Shown: piece by piece, positions 8,363-16,724 of the stretch
Layout of the letters: the number at the start of each line of letters is the position of its first letter
Numbering within the stretch: the first letter of the stretch is position 1
Origin: Pyruvatibacter mobilis
GTDB taxonomy: Bacteria > Pseudomonadota > Alphaproteobacteria > CGMCC-115125
DNA: 64,000 bases
Assembly (NCBI RefSeq): GCF_012848855.1
Contig: NZ_CP051630.1
Span: 1,963,501-2,027,500, forward strand
Direction of reading: 5' to 3'
Position numbers and translations under genes: made by a program
Notes under the pieces: generated by a model
Told to the model about the DNA's origin: nothing
Databases searched by the model: none
Seen by the model: the letters and a program-made list of their open reading frames with translations, nothing else

Positions 8363-9292
8363 ATGGCTACCGAAACGGCAAACGACACCACACGCGCTGC
8401 GGGCGCGGCATCGGGCAAGACCACCGCCCGCAAGAGTGCTGCAAAAAAGACCGCCGCAAAGAAGGCCGTTTCGAAGAAGGCGCCTGCCAAGAAGGCCGCC
8501 ACCAAGAAGACGGCCACCAAAAAAACGGCAGCAAAGAAGACCACCGCCAAAAAACCTGCGGCTCGCAAGACCACGGCCCGCAAGTCAGCGACGCGCAAGG
8601 CCGCTGCCAAGCCGTCCCTCAAGACTCAGGCAGGCAAGACGACACCGGGCAAGACGGGGGCGGGCAAGAAGACAACGGGCGATGGTGCCGCACGCTCCAA
8701 GCCGCGTGCCGTGGCGCAGCCGGTCATCCGCCGCATCTGGCCGCTGGAAGCGGATTCTTTCCGCCGCCATCTGTGCCGCCTGAGCCGTGAAGACCGCATC
8801 CTGCGGTTCGGCCGTCCGGTCACCAACCGCTACATCCAGTCCTATGTGGACCGCATCGACTGGTTCCGGGACATCGTCATCGGGGCCGTGGTGGACGGGA
8901 ACATCAAGGCCAGCGGCATTCTCACGCCCATCGGCTGGCGCCTGCCGCTCGAAGGCTCCGCCGCCGTGGCAGTTGAAAGCGAAATGCAGGGCTACGGCCT
9001 CGGCTCGGAGCTTACCAAGCGCCTGCTGACCATCGGCCGCAACCGCTTCATGAGCCGGGTTTACATGCTGTGCCTCGTCAAGAACGAGCGCATGTACAAG
9101 ATCGCCGAGAAGTATGGCGGCGTGGTGGACAAGTTCCGCGACGAGACCGTGGAAGCCCAGTTCGACCTGTCGCGCCCGACGGCGGCCACGATGACGCGGG
9201 AAGCAGTGTCCGAAGGGCTGGCACTGGGCCGTACGGTGATGGGCCGTGTACCGGTGATCGGTGCGCTGGCCAACGGCACCCACGCCGCCTGA
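8363..9292 (+). CDS. GNAT acetyltransferase with histone H1-like Lys/Ala tail
   Basis: A 309-residue two-part protein. Residues about 15-115 are built from KKTAAKK, KKAPAKK and KKTATKK-type units, the composition of histone H1-like tails that bind DNA non-specifically. From about residue 120 follows a GNAT fold: IRRIWPLEADSFRRHLCRLS, IGAVVDGNIKASGIL, then the acetyl-CoA motif VESEMQGYGLGSELTKRLL and a final strand with CLVKNERMYKIAEKYGG. ATG 8363 has GAAAGGG just upstream, better than the TTG at 8348. The substrate is unknown; chromosome-associated acetylation is an inference from the tail. A weak hairpin (9300-9316) follows. Confidence 0.85.
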   Translation: MATETANDTTRAAGAASGKTTARKSAAKKTAAKKAVSKKAPAKKAATKKTATKKTAAKKTTAKKPAARKTTARKSATRKAAAKPSLKTQAGKTTPGKTGAGKKTTGDGAARSKPRAVAQPVIRRIWPLEADSFRRHLCRLSREDRILRFGRPVTNRYIQSYVDRIDWFRDIVIGAVVDGNIKASGILTPIGWRLPLEGSAAVAVESEMQGYGLGSELTKRLLTIGRNRFMSRVYMLCLVKNERMYKIAEKYGGVVDKFRDETVEAQFDLSRPTAATMTREAVSEGLALGRTVMGRVPVIGALANGTHAA

Positions 9293-9317
9293 GGCGGGCG
9301 CGGGCGTCTTTCCCGCT

Positions 9318-9659
9318 TTACTGATCTGCCTTCTTGGGCTGGCCGGAGAACCGCTCCGGCCGCAGGACCTGTGCATCCGTTACCGACACCACGCCGGGAT
9401 AGCGCGCGAACAGGGTGCTGATCTCTTCCAGCACGGCTTCAGCGGCAGCAGCATCCATGATGGCCAGAACCACCACGTGCTCGTCGGCGCCGGTGAGCTG
9501 ATCCTCGCGCCAAATGCCGGAGGTGCCGGTGCCGCCCGCTGTTTTCATCGCAGTCCAGCCGGTGACCCCTGCTGTCTCGAATAGCTTGGCGAAGATCTGC
9601 AAATGCGGCCGGGCGATGATCAGCTCCAGGCGCTTGCACAGGGTGGTCGAAACAGCCAT
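9318..9659 (-). CDS. PII-like protein paired with SbtA (SbtB-like)
   Basis: A 113-residue ferredoxin-like PII-type protein: KRLELIIARPHLQIFAKLFE, a T-loop-sized insertion (TAMKTAGGTGTSGIWREDQL), and VVVLAIMDAAAAEAVLEEIS. It lies 23 bases downstream of the SbtA-like gene on the same strand, the arrangement of SbtA-SbtB, where SbtB binds adenine nucleotides and gates the bicarbonate transporter. A GAGGGAGG ribosome site precedes the ATG. It lacks the C-terminal cysteine-pair loop known from some cyanobacterial SbtB, so redox control of that kind is not supported. Confidence 0.8.
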   Translation of the reverse strand: MAVSTTLCKRLELIIARPHLQIFAKLFETAGVTGWTAMKTAGGTGTSGIWREDQLTGADEHVVVLAIMDAAAAEAVLEEISTLFARYPGVVSVTDAQVLRPERFSGQPKKADQ

Positions 9660-9682
9660 GCGGAAATCCTCCCTCTAACGCC

Positions 9683-10693
9683 CTAGCCTGCCAGCATCTG
9701 CGCCACCGCTGCATAAAGCGGGATGCCGATGACCAGGTTGAACGGAAATGTAATCGCCATCGACAGGGTGAGATAGATGGCGGCATTGGCTTCCGGCAGC
9801 GCCATGCGCATGGCGGCGGGCACGGCAATGTAAGACGCGCTGGCGCTGAGCACAGTCAGCAGGGCCACGCTGCCCACATCGAGCCCGATGAGGGTGCCGG
9901 TGACGACACCGAGGCTGGCGGCGATGAGCGGCATGTAAATGCCGAAGGCGGCAAGCGGCAGGGTCAGGCCCGCGCTCTCCCGCAGGCGCCGGGCCGCGAG
10001 CAGACCCATATCCAGCAAAAACAGGCAGAGAATGCCCTTGAAGGGCGCGTCGACGAAGGGGCCGATCGCCACCATGCCCTTGGGCCCGGTAATGATGCCG
10101 ATGAAGAACGCGCCGAGCAGGAGTACCACGCTGCCATTGAGGAAAACTTCCCGGGCCAATGTGCCCCAGGGTGTTTCATGGGCTGTTTCATGGCGCGCGG
10201 CGGCATCACCCTCTCCGGCCGGGGTGCTTACCCGCGCCAGCAGCAGGCCCGCGATGATCGCCGGCGTTTCCATCAGCGCCATGACGGCCACCATGTAGCC
10301 GTCAAAGACGAGGCCCATCGCCTTCACCACTTCGGTTGCGGCCACGAAGGTCACGACGCTGATCGAGCCGTAATGAGCGGCGACGGCGGCGCGGGTTGCG
10401 TGGTCGAGGTCCGTGGTCAGGCGCAGCAGGGTGTGGGCAAGGACGGGAATGGCAAAGCCCAGGGCAATGCCTGCAAGGGATGTGACCAGCAACTGGGTGC
10501 TCAGCCCCGCTTCCGCCACCGACACGCCGCCCTTGAAGCCGATCGCCAGCATGAGATAGAGCGCCAGCCCCTTGCCCACCGCTTCCGGCACCGACAGTTC
10601 CGAGCGCGCCAGCGCTGCGAGGAACCCCAGGGCGAAGAAAAGCACCATGGGGGATGCCAGGTTGGTGAAAGCGATCGACAGCGTGTCTGCCAT
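9683..10693 (-). CDS. SbtA-like sodium-dependent bicarbonate permease
   Basis: A 336-residue membrane protein with about ten hydrophobic segments in two halves, matching the SbtA (DUF897) family: SPMVLFFALGFLAALARSEL at the start, IGFKGGVSVAEAG, AAHYGSISVVTF in the first half and LLTVLSASASYIAVPAAMRMALPEA in the second. SbtA proteins import bicarbonate with sodium. The central cytosolic linker (AGEGDAAARHETAHE) is short. It is transcribed with the PII-like gene. In a heterotroph this pair would feed anaplerotic carboxylases rather than carbon fixation (inference). Divergent from the Rieske oxygenase. Confidence 0.85.
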   Translation of the reverse strand: MADTLSIAFTNLASPMVLFFALGFLAALARSELSVPEAVGKGLALYLMLAIGFKGGVSVAEAGLSTQLLVTSLAGIALGFAIPVLAHTLLRLTTDLDHATRAAVAAHYGSISVVTFVAATEVVKAMGLVFDGYMVAVMALMETPAIIAGLLLARVSTPAGEGDAAARHETAHETPWGTLAREVFLNGSVVLLLGAFFIGIITGPKGMVAIGPFVDAPFKGILCLFLLDMGLLAARRLRESAGLTLPLAAFGIYMPLIAASLGVVTGTLIGLDVGSVALLTVLSASASYIAVPAAMRMALPEANAAIYLTLSMAITFPFNLVIGIPLYAAVAQMLAG

Positions 10694-10779
10694 GGGCGGT
10701 TAACTCCGTCCGGGTGCCGGCACAACGCACCGGCACATCAGATTGGGTATGGCGGGGCCGGAAATGGCTCCGAATTGAC

Positions 10780-10802
10780 TTGGCCCCTTTGACTGGGGCC
10801 AA
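10780..10802. repeat. 8-bp dyad between sbtA-like and Rieske genes
   Basis: TTGGCCCC (10780-10787) and GGGGCCAA (10795-10802) are exact complements around a seven-base loop, in the divergent gap. It may be an operator for either gene or a hairpin in one of the leaders. Confidence 0.45.
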
Positions 10803-10891
10803 TTGCCGTTCATAACAGGTGCAGGACGGAAGGACGCCTGCAAAATTCATGTGGGTATTCGCCCGATTTGGCAGTTCAGGCTACGGACCAG

Positions 10892-12004
10892 ATGACCGGC
10901 ACGACAGATCATACCGCCAGCGCCAGCAGCGCTGCCAGAGCCGCAGCGGAAAGCGACGGGTTCCTCAAGGATATCTGGTATTTCGCCATGCACGGGCGGG
11001 AGCTGAAGCCTGGCGCGCTGCAGCACCGGACGCTGGCGGGCCAGCCGGTGCTGATCGGGCGCACAAAGGCGGGCAAGGCGTTTGCCATCCGCGACATCTG
11101 CCCGCATCGCGGTGTGCCGCTGTCGGCGGGCCGGTTCGTGGACACGGACAATCAGCCCACGGTGCAATGCCCCTATCACGGCTGGCGCTTCGGGACGGAC
11201 GGCGTGTGCAAGCATATCCCCTCCCTCTATGAAGGCCAGGACATGGATGCGTCGCGCATCTCCGTTACCTCCTATCCGCTGCGTGAACAGCAGGGCGCGC
11301 TGTGGGTGTTCGTGCCGTCGGACCTGCGCCGCCCGGCGGAACCGGCGGAGGAGCCGCCACTGATGCCGGGCGTCGGCGACAGGCCCGCCCGCATCTATCA
11401 GAAGTTCCAGCTCAACTGCCACGTGGACAATGCGGTGATCGGCCTGATCGACCCGGCGCATGGCCCCTTCGTGCACAAGAACTGGTTCTGGCGCGACGAG
11501 ACCGGCATGAAGGAGAAGGCCAAGGAGTTTGCCCCGGTGAAGAACGGCTTCTGCATGGTGGCGCACAAGCCGTCGGCGAATTCGAAGATCTATACGCTGC
11601 TGGGCGGTGACGTGAAGACGGAGATCAGCTTCCTGATCCCCGGCGTGCGTATCGAGCACATCACGGCGGGCAAGCATCACCTGGTCGGCATGACCACGGT
11701 GACGCCGGAAGGCCCGGAGAAGACCGAGATCACCCAGAGCTTCTTCACCACCAACCCGGTGCTGAACCTGCTTGCGCCCTTGTTCAAGCCCTTCATGTAC
11801 CACTTCCTCAAGCAGGACGCGGACATCGTGAACATCATGCAGGAGGGTCTGAAATTTGATCCGCGGCTGATGCTCATCAACGAGGCGGACGTGCAGGGCA
11901 AATGGTATTTCAGCATGAAAGCGGAGTGGGAGCGGTCCCGCGCCGAGGGCCGGGACTTCCGCAATCCCGTGCCTGAAAAGACCGTGCTGCGCTGGCGCAG
12001 CTGA
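10892..12004 (+). CDS. Rieske [2Fe-2S] ring-hydroxylating oxygenase alpha subunit
   Basis: About 370 residues. The N-terminal Rieske domain has the two ligand pairs ICPHRGVPLS and CPYHGWRF, which hold the [2Fe-2S] cluster. The C-terminal half has the START-like catalytic domain with NAVIGLIDPAHGPFVH, where the mononuclear iron ligands lie. The family dioxygenates or demethylates aromatic and sterol-like substrates and needs a separate reductase, none of which is adjacent. The substrate cannot be named. ATG 10892 was preferred over the upstream TTG at 10868; neither has a strong ribosome site. Confidence 0.9.
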   Translation: MTGTTDHTASASSAARAAAESDGFLKDIWYFAMHGRELKPGALQHRTLAGQPVLIGRTKAGKAFAIRDICPHRGVPLSAGRFVDTDNQPTVQCPYHGWRFGTDGVCKHIPSLYEGQDMDASRISVTSYPLREQQGALWVFVPSDLRRPAEPAEEPPLMPGVGDRPARIYQKFQLNCHVDNAVIGLIDPAHGPFVHKNWFWRDETGMKEKAKEFAPVKNGFCMVAHKPSANSKIYTLLGGDVKTEISFLIPGVRIEHITAGKHHLVGMTTVTPEGPEKTEITQSFFTTNPVLNLLAPLFKPFMYHFLKQDADIVNIMQEGLKFDPRLMLINEADVQGKWYFSMKAEWERSRAEGRDFRNPVPEKTVLRWRS

Positions 12005-12961
12005 TCAGCCCTGGCGGGCCGCCTCAAGATGGCGGCGCAGGAATGCGCCGCCCTGCACCAGCGCCCGCTCCCCTTCCGGAAAAATCGGATAAAGCGCCTG
12101 CCACACATGGACCATTCGGTCCCACACGTCGAGGCGCACGGCCACACCGGCGCGGCGCATGGCGGACGCCAGGTCGCGGGCATCATCCAGCAGCACTTCG
12201 CGTTCCCCCACCTGAATGAGCGTTGGCGGCAGGCCAGCCACATCCGCATGGACGGGTGACGCCAGCGGTGTCTCCGCAGGCTCACCGCCGAGATAGACAC
12301 GGCCTGCCTCACGCAGGCTGTCGGGGTCGATGGACGGGTCATCATCACGTCTGGTGCGGCTCGTCGGCCGGTCGCAGGCCATGTCGGTCCAGGGTGACAT
12401 GAGGTAGGCGGCGGCGGGCAGCGGCGTTGCCTCGTCGCGCAGGCGCACCATCAGGGCGGCCGCAAGACCGCCGCCGGCGCTGTCGCCTGCCAGTACGATG
12501 CGGGAGGCATCCCCCGCCTGCTCCAGCGCCCAGTGATAGGCGGCGTGCGCGTCATCGAGGGCCGCCGGAAAGGGATGCTCGGGGATCAGACGGTAATCAA
12601 CGCTCAAGCAGCGCAGGCCGCATTGCCGTGCCAGAAACGCCGTCAGGTGCCGGTGGGACGCCGGGGAGCCGAACAGGAAGGCGCCGCCATGCAGGTAGAG
12701 CAGGATGCCCTCATCCGGCCCGCCGCCTGCCTGAAGCACATCAGCGGGCACGTGCCATTCAGCGGGCACGCCGCCTGCTTCGGTCGGTTCCACATGGGTG
12801 CCTTCGGGCACGGGGAATTCCCCGGCATTGGAGTCAGCGAAGGCCCGCATTTCCTCAAGCGTGGCGCTGGCTCGGGCGGCTGCGCGGGCCCGCATGTAGT
12901 CCGCGACGATGTCGGCGGTCAGCAGCGGGCTGGCAGCGGGGTCTGAACTTGTGACCGGCAT
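12005..12961 (-). CDS. Alpha/beta hydrolase, HSL-type esterase
   Basis: A 318-residue hormone-sensitive-lipase-type esterase. Motifs: the oxyanion-hole YLHGGAFLFG, the nucleophile elbow AGDSAGGGLAAAL, and the catalytic-His region WDRMVHVWQALYPIFPEG. ATG 12961 has GGAG eight bases upstream; the longer open frame to 13018 lacks one. Family members cleave short-chain carboxylic esters in the cytosol. The gene abuts the Rieske gene convergently with no gap. Confidence 0.92.
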   Translation of the reverse strand: MPVTSSDPAASPLLTADIVADYMRARAAARASATLEEMRAFADSNAGEFPVPEGTHVEPTEAGGVPAEWHVPADVLQAGGGPDEGILLYLHGGAFLFGSPASHRHLTAFLARQCGLRCLSVDYRLIPEHPFPAALDDAHAAYHWALEQAGDASRIVLAGDSAGGGLAAALMVRLRDEATPLPAAAYLMSPWTDMACDRPTSRTRRDDDPSIDPDSLREAGRVYLGGEPAETPLASPVHADVAGLPPTLIQVGEREVLLDDARDLASAMRRAGVAVRLDVWDRMVHVWQALYPIFPEGERALVQGGAFLRRHLEAARQG

Positions 12962-13154
12962 GGGTGCGTCTCCGGTGTGTCGCGGCGGGGGTGCGGATAC
13001 GGGCCGCCAACGCGACACCGGCCCGAATCGTATATCCTCTCGTTACGGGCAATGAGTGTTGCACGAATGGGTGCCGGTCTCGCGGGCTTCGCAGATGGTG
13101 CCCCCTGTCCTTGCCCCCGTTTCACCCCGCCGGAGCCCCGGAGCCATCGCCGCC

Positions 13155-13499
13155 GTGACGCCGCTTGCCTATAGCCGCACTGCCTTCAAGGCACTGGCTG
13201 CCCTGCCGCCGCAGGAGCAGGCGGCCGTGCGCAAGGCTGCAGACACGCTGCGGCTGCCGGGGGCGAGCGTTGCCTCTATGCGGGCGCTGCCCGGGGGGCT
13301 GGCGCGTGACCTGGCGCAGGTAGCCGTTGAAGGCATGGGGCGGCTTGTCTGCCGTATTCAGCCTGACCGGATCGACGTGCTGGCGATCATCCGCCAGGAC
13401 CATGCGCTACCGCCGCAGGCCACAGCGGACCGCCCGGCCTTTCTGTCGCCGCAGACAGCGCCCGGCCGGGCCCATACCAACGGGAGTGCGCCTGCATGA
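13155..13499 (+). CDS. RelE/ParE-like toxin candidate
   Basis: About 114 residues from GTG 13155 (ATG 13056 is open but would add an atypical Pro/Ser-rich stretch). The pattern AYSRTAFKALAALPPQEQAAVRKAAD, an R at ALPGGLARDL, then GMGRLVCRIQPDRIDVLAIIRQDHA follows the RelE/ParE fold order of helices then beta strands. Similarity is loose and the usual catalytic residues are not clear. The next gene, 13 bases on, is an XRE protein of the type normally paired with such toxins, which is the main support. The tail after the fold is Pro/Ala-rich. Confidence 0.55.
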   Translation: MTPLAYSRTAFKALAALPPQEQAAVRKAADTLRLPGASVASMRALPGGLARDLAQVAVEGMGRLVCRIQPDRIDVLAIIRQDHALPPQATADRPAFLSPQTAPGRAHTNGSAPA

Positions 13500-13512
13500 G
13501 CAAGGACCCTGC

Positions 13513-14304
13513 ATGACCAAGGATAATGCGATCCAGATCATTACCGGTGCCGATGGCACACCCAGCTTCGCCGCGGTGCCGATCGAGACTTATCGCAGCA
13601 TGGTGCGCGACCTTGACGCCTATCGCGATCTCAAGACGGGGATGCGCGAATTGCAGGCCTTTGATGACGGGATTGCCGGTATTCCCGCCGATGTGGCCCA
13701 CCGCATTGCCGACGGGGAGAACCCGGTCCGTGTGTGGCGGGACCACCGCGGCCTCAAGGCCGTGGCGCTGGCGCGCAAGGCGGGCATCAGCCCGGCCTAT
13801 CTGTCGGAAATCGAGACCGGCAAGAAGGAAGGCACCTTCCGCACCATGGCGGCGCTGGCGCGGCATCTGGAGATCAGCCTGGACGACCTGGCACCGCTTG
13901 CCGATGACCAGGACGCGGTAAGCGTGCGCCGCGCCGGCCGGGAAGCGGCGCTGAAGGCGGAGATCGCCGGTATCCGCGCAACCATCGCCAGCGGCGCGTT
14001 CGACAGCGGCGCGGTGCGCGGGGCAGTGAAGCGGCTGAAAGCGGACATGGATGCGCTGGTGGCGGACGGGGCCGAACCCATCTGGGCGCGGGACCTTGCA
14101 TCCGCCCTTGAGCAGATCGTGCAGCTTGTGGATCAGGCGGAAAGCGACATCGTGGAAACGGCCCGCTCGGCGCAGGAGCGGCTTGAGGAGATCATGTCCT
14201 TCAAGGTCTTTTCGCCCGGCGCGCACCGGCGGAGCGCCGCCGCCCCGCGGGATGCGGACGGGGCGGCAACGCCCCTGCCCTCGCGCCAGGTTGCGGGCGA
14301 GTAG
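13513..14304 (+). CDS. XRE-family antitoxin-like protein with long helical C-terminus
   Basis: A 263-residue protein. An N-terminal antitoxin-like segment (IQIITGADGTPSFAAVPIETYRSM) is followed by GENPVRVWRDHRGLKAVAL and a helix-turn-helix (ARKAGISPAYLSEIETGKKEG), a combination common in antitoxins of RelE-type modules. From residue about 135 it continues with some 110 residues of charged helix (LKAEIAGIRATIASGAFD, EQIVQLVDQAESDIVETA), probably coiled coil, which is not typical of antitoxins. It follows the toxin candidate by 13 bases. An alternative reading is a plain regulator that binds a partner through the coiled coil. Confidence 0.75.
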   Translation: MTKDNAIQIITGADGTPSFAAVPIETYRSMVRDLDAYRDLKTGMRELQAFDDGIAGIPADVAHRIADGENPVRVWRDHRGLKAVALARKAGISPAYLSEIETGKKEGTFRTMAALARHLEISLDDLAPLADDQDAVSVRRAGREAALKAEIAGIRATIASGAFDSGAVRGAVKRLKADMDALVADGAEPIWARDLASALEQIVQLVDQAESDIVETARSAQERLEEIMSFKVFSPGAHRRSAAAPRDADGAATPLPSRQVAGE

Positions 14305-14307
14305 GCC

Positions 14308-15498
14308 TTAGGCCGCAACGTCCTGTGACGTGGCCACCTGGACTTCGTCGCGGATCTTGCGGCGCGCATCCACGGCATCATCCCAATAGCGCAGCACGAC
14401 ATCGGCCCGGTCAGTGGCCACGCTGTCGAACAGGCCGGTGAGCCGGTTGACTTCAGCGGCGTTGCGCGAGGGGCCGGAGCGGTGGCTGGCAACCAGCAGC
14501 GCGAACTGGAGATATTCCTTGCGGGTGAGCCCCAGTGCCTTGGAGGCAACTGCCAGCGCTTCGCCCCCCTGATCCATGACGATATGGGCGGCGGTCAGCG
14601 GGGCGATTTGCGCCAGCTGCGAGATCAGCACCACCACCTTGCGCAGGTCGGTGGCGCGGGCGGCGCTGATCAGGTCCTCGCCGATACTTGGGCCGTAGCG
14701 GCGCTGCGGCACCATGAGCTTGAGCGTGCGCAGGAGGTCTGGGTCACCGGAAAAGGCCTCAAGGCCATCATCCAGCGCATCGGTCAGCGCTTCGCGCAGC
14801 AGGCGGCGGTCGGTGGTGAAGCGGTTGACGATCTCAAGCCGCAGGCGCGAACTGGCCCACCAGAACATGGTGTGCGCCAGTGACGGGGTGAGGTCACGAC
14901 GGCCAAGCAGCGGTGCGCACAGCTCCGGCTGGCTTTCGCTCAACGCCACGATCTTCTCGTAGCCCTTCGATGAGAACAGCGCCTTTTCATTGCCGGCGAT
15001 CTGCATCAGCGCTTCGGGATCGCAGGTTGCGATCAGCGCGTCGGTCACGGACGACGACAGCTCGGCACGGCGGGCGGCGGCAACCCAGTGGTCGTGCCCA
15101 TTGGCGGCGATGATGGTGACGAGGTCGCTGTCGGCCAGGGCGCGCGAGCGTTCGAGCAGCGGCTGGGCCACCGCGATCACGTCATTGGCCAGCGTCACGA
15201 TCACTTCCTGCGGTGCGTCAGCGCGGTCTGCCAGACGTGCGGCGAGCCGGGCGCGCAGATCAACCTCGATATGGCCGATGAGCTGGGCCAGCATCTGGTC
15301 CACGAGCTGGCGCTCCTGGGGCATCAGCTGGCTTTCAGGCAGCAGGGCGATATCCGTCAGCCGACGGACGATCAATGCCCGCGCCTTGCCGGCCTTGTCC
15401 TGCGCCAGGGCCACGAGCCCCAGCATTTCGCGCGCTTCCCGGCTGAGCTTCTTGCCCAGCGCGTCGTCTGCCTCGGTGATAACCGTGTGATCGGTCAT
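14308..15498 (-). CDS. DUF2336 domain protein
   Basis: A 396-residue, almost entirely helical protein with repeated helix pairs (AREMLGLVALAQDKAGKARA, VRRLTDIALLPESQLMPQER, LARSRALADSDLVTII-like units), matching DUF2336, a family frequent in alphaproteobacteria and built like HEAT repeats. No catalytic motif or membrane segment is seen. ATG 15498 has AGAAGG nine bases upstream. The function is not established; the fold suggests a protein-interaction scaffold. A triple direct repeat at 15642-15672 lies about 145 bases upstream of its start. Confidence 0.85.
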   Translation of the reverse strand: MTDHTVITEADDALGKKLSREAREMLGLVALAQDKAGKARALIVRRLTDIALLPESQLMPQERQLVDQMLAQLIGHIEVDLRARLAARLADRADAPQEVIVTLANDVIAVAQPLLERSRALADSDLVTIIAANGHDHWVAAARRAELSSSVTDALIATCDPEALMQIAGNEKALFSSKGYEKIVALSESQPELCAPLLGRRDLTPSLAHTMFWWASSRLRLEIVNRFTTDRRLLREALTDALDDGLEAFSGDPDLLRTLKLMVPQRRYGPSIGEDLISAARATDLRKVVVLISQLAQIAPLTAAHIVMDQGGEALAVASKALGLTRKEYLQFALLVASHRSGPSRNAAEVNRLTGLFDSVATDRADVVLRYWDDAVDARRKIRDEVQVATSQDVAA

Positions 15499-15850
15499 GG
15501 TCGTTTGCCTTCTTGCAACGGCCGCTCTTCCTGAGCGAACAGGCAGGCTGGGGCATGTCACCTTGCCGGACCGCAAAGAATGGCGGCCGCATTAAACTTG
15601 AAGAAACCACGTCTTTTGCGGGCATTTCCTCCAAATTCGGGTTGGATTTCACTTGGATTTCGCTTGGATTTCGGCAGCTTTTTAGCTGTGTTTGAGGCGC
15701 AACGGCTGTGACGGGCCATTTACCGCAGGCACCCGCGGTGCATTCCTGCGCGCGGGCGGGTTTGCTAGGCTGGCCGAAACGGGGAGCGGCACCGGGGCGC
15801 CAACGCCGGAGAAGTGGTGCTGCGCAAATGAGGGACATCGGGTGGGCCAT
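15499..15850. other. 352-base gap between divergent genes; no gene seen
   Basis: This stretch separates the DUF2336 gene (minus) from a lipoprotein gene (plus). It is AT-richer than its neighbours around 15590-15690, where the triple repeat and a short CAGCT/AGCTG hairpin (15675-15688) lie. No convincing small reading frame was found. Confidence 0.6.
15642..15672. repeat. Three direct repeats TTGGATTTC at 11-bp spacing
   Basis: Copies start at 15642, 15653 and 15664, exactly one helical turn apart, so all face the same side of the helix. Such spacing is typical of sites for OmpR/PhoB-type winged-helix response regulators that bind head to tail. It lies between divergent promoters. Confidence 0.65.
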
Positions 15851-16189
15851 ATGGGCAAGATCACGCGAACACGCATGCTGAAAAAAACCATTCAGGCCAC
15901 GGCCATGGGCATTCTGTGCCTTGCGGCTGCTGCCTGTGCCTCCTCTCCCGACCGGGACGTGGAGCGCCTGCCGCAATACCAGGCCGGCTGGAACGACGGC
16001 TGCCGAACGGCGCAGAACCGGGAACGGGGCTTCGCCACCAAGGTGTTCCGCAACGAGGATCTGTTCGCGCAGGATTCCGCCTATCGGGCCGGCTGGCGCG
16101 CCGGGTCGCAGAATTGCGGCACGTCGGAAGGGCTGGGCCGCAATCCCATGTTCGAGGACCAGCAGATCGGCCCCGCACCACTCCTCTAG
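15851..16189 (+). CDS. Small lipoprotein, function unknown
   Basis: About 112 residues with a lipoprotein signal: positive start (KITRTRMLKKTIQ), hydrophobic stretch and lipobox ending AAAC before ASSPDRD. The mature protein has two similar segments, YQAGWNDGCRTAQ and YRAGWRAGSQNCG, an internal repeat of Y-x-A-G-W-x-x-G-C/S. ATG 15875 is an alternative start that would still encode the signal. It is probably anchored in the outer membrane. Ends 61 bases before the Rap1a-like gene and may share its transcript. Confidence 0.75.
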   Translation: MGKITRTRMLKKTIQATAMGILCLAAAACASSPDRDVERLPQYQAGWNDGCRTAQNRERGFATKVFRNEDLFAQDSAYRAGWRAGSQNCGTSEGLGRNPMFEDQQIGPAPLL

Positions 16190-16250
16190 GCAGCCTCACC
16201 CTATCTCAAACGTTATGGCGCGTGAGACGCGTTGGCCCTAGGCTTTGACG

Positions 16251-16712
16251 ATGGGGTTAGCGCTGACCACAGGCCCGCATGTCCGCTGCATCCGTCTGCT
16301 GACGGTGACGGCTTCCGTTGTGCTGTGTCTGGCGCTGCTTGCCGTGCCGACAGGCGCCGGGGCCAAGGGGCGCGTCGAGACAGGGCGTGATCTTTATGTC
16401 GCCTGCGAGAAGGCCGTGCGGGATTTCGAAGCCGGCAAGACGCCGCAGACATCGCTTGCCATCTATCATTGCAACCGCTTCCTGGCTGGCCTGTTCCGCA
16501 GCCACCAGATCATGACGCGCAACCGCCTGACGGCGAAACAGCACGGGCTGGATGAAACCGATCACGTGCAGTGCCTGCGCGTGCCGCGCTCGGCAACCTT
16601 CAAGCAATTGGCGGAACGCGTGGTGCGGCAGGCGGAATGGCAACCGCACCTGCTGGACGGGTCAGCCGTGGACCTGGCCTTTACGGCGTTTGATGCGATG
16701 ACGCCCTGCTAG
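16251..16712 (+). CDS. Rap1a/Tai-like exported protein
   Basis: About 153 residues with a signal peptide (LLTVTASVVLCLALLAVPTGAGA). The mature part follows the Rap1a/Tai pattern: GRDLYVACEKAVRDFEAG, then a Cys in IYHCNRFLAGLF, then HVQCLRVPRSATFKQLAERVV and a final Cys, giving four cysteines for two disulfides. Rap1a-type proteins include immunity proteins against type VI amidase effectors, but most exported homologues, like this one, stand without an effector and have no proven role. No effector gene is seen nearby. Confidence 0.65.
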   Translation: MGLALTTGPHVRCIRLLTVTASVVLCLALLAVPTGAGAKGRVETGRDLYVACEKAVRDFEAGKTPQTSLAIYHCNRFLAGLFRSHQIMTRNRLTAKQHGLDETDHVQCLRVPRSATFKQLAERVVRQAEWQPHLLDGSAVDLAFTAFDAMTPC

Positions 16713-16724
16713 CAGGACAGTGGC

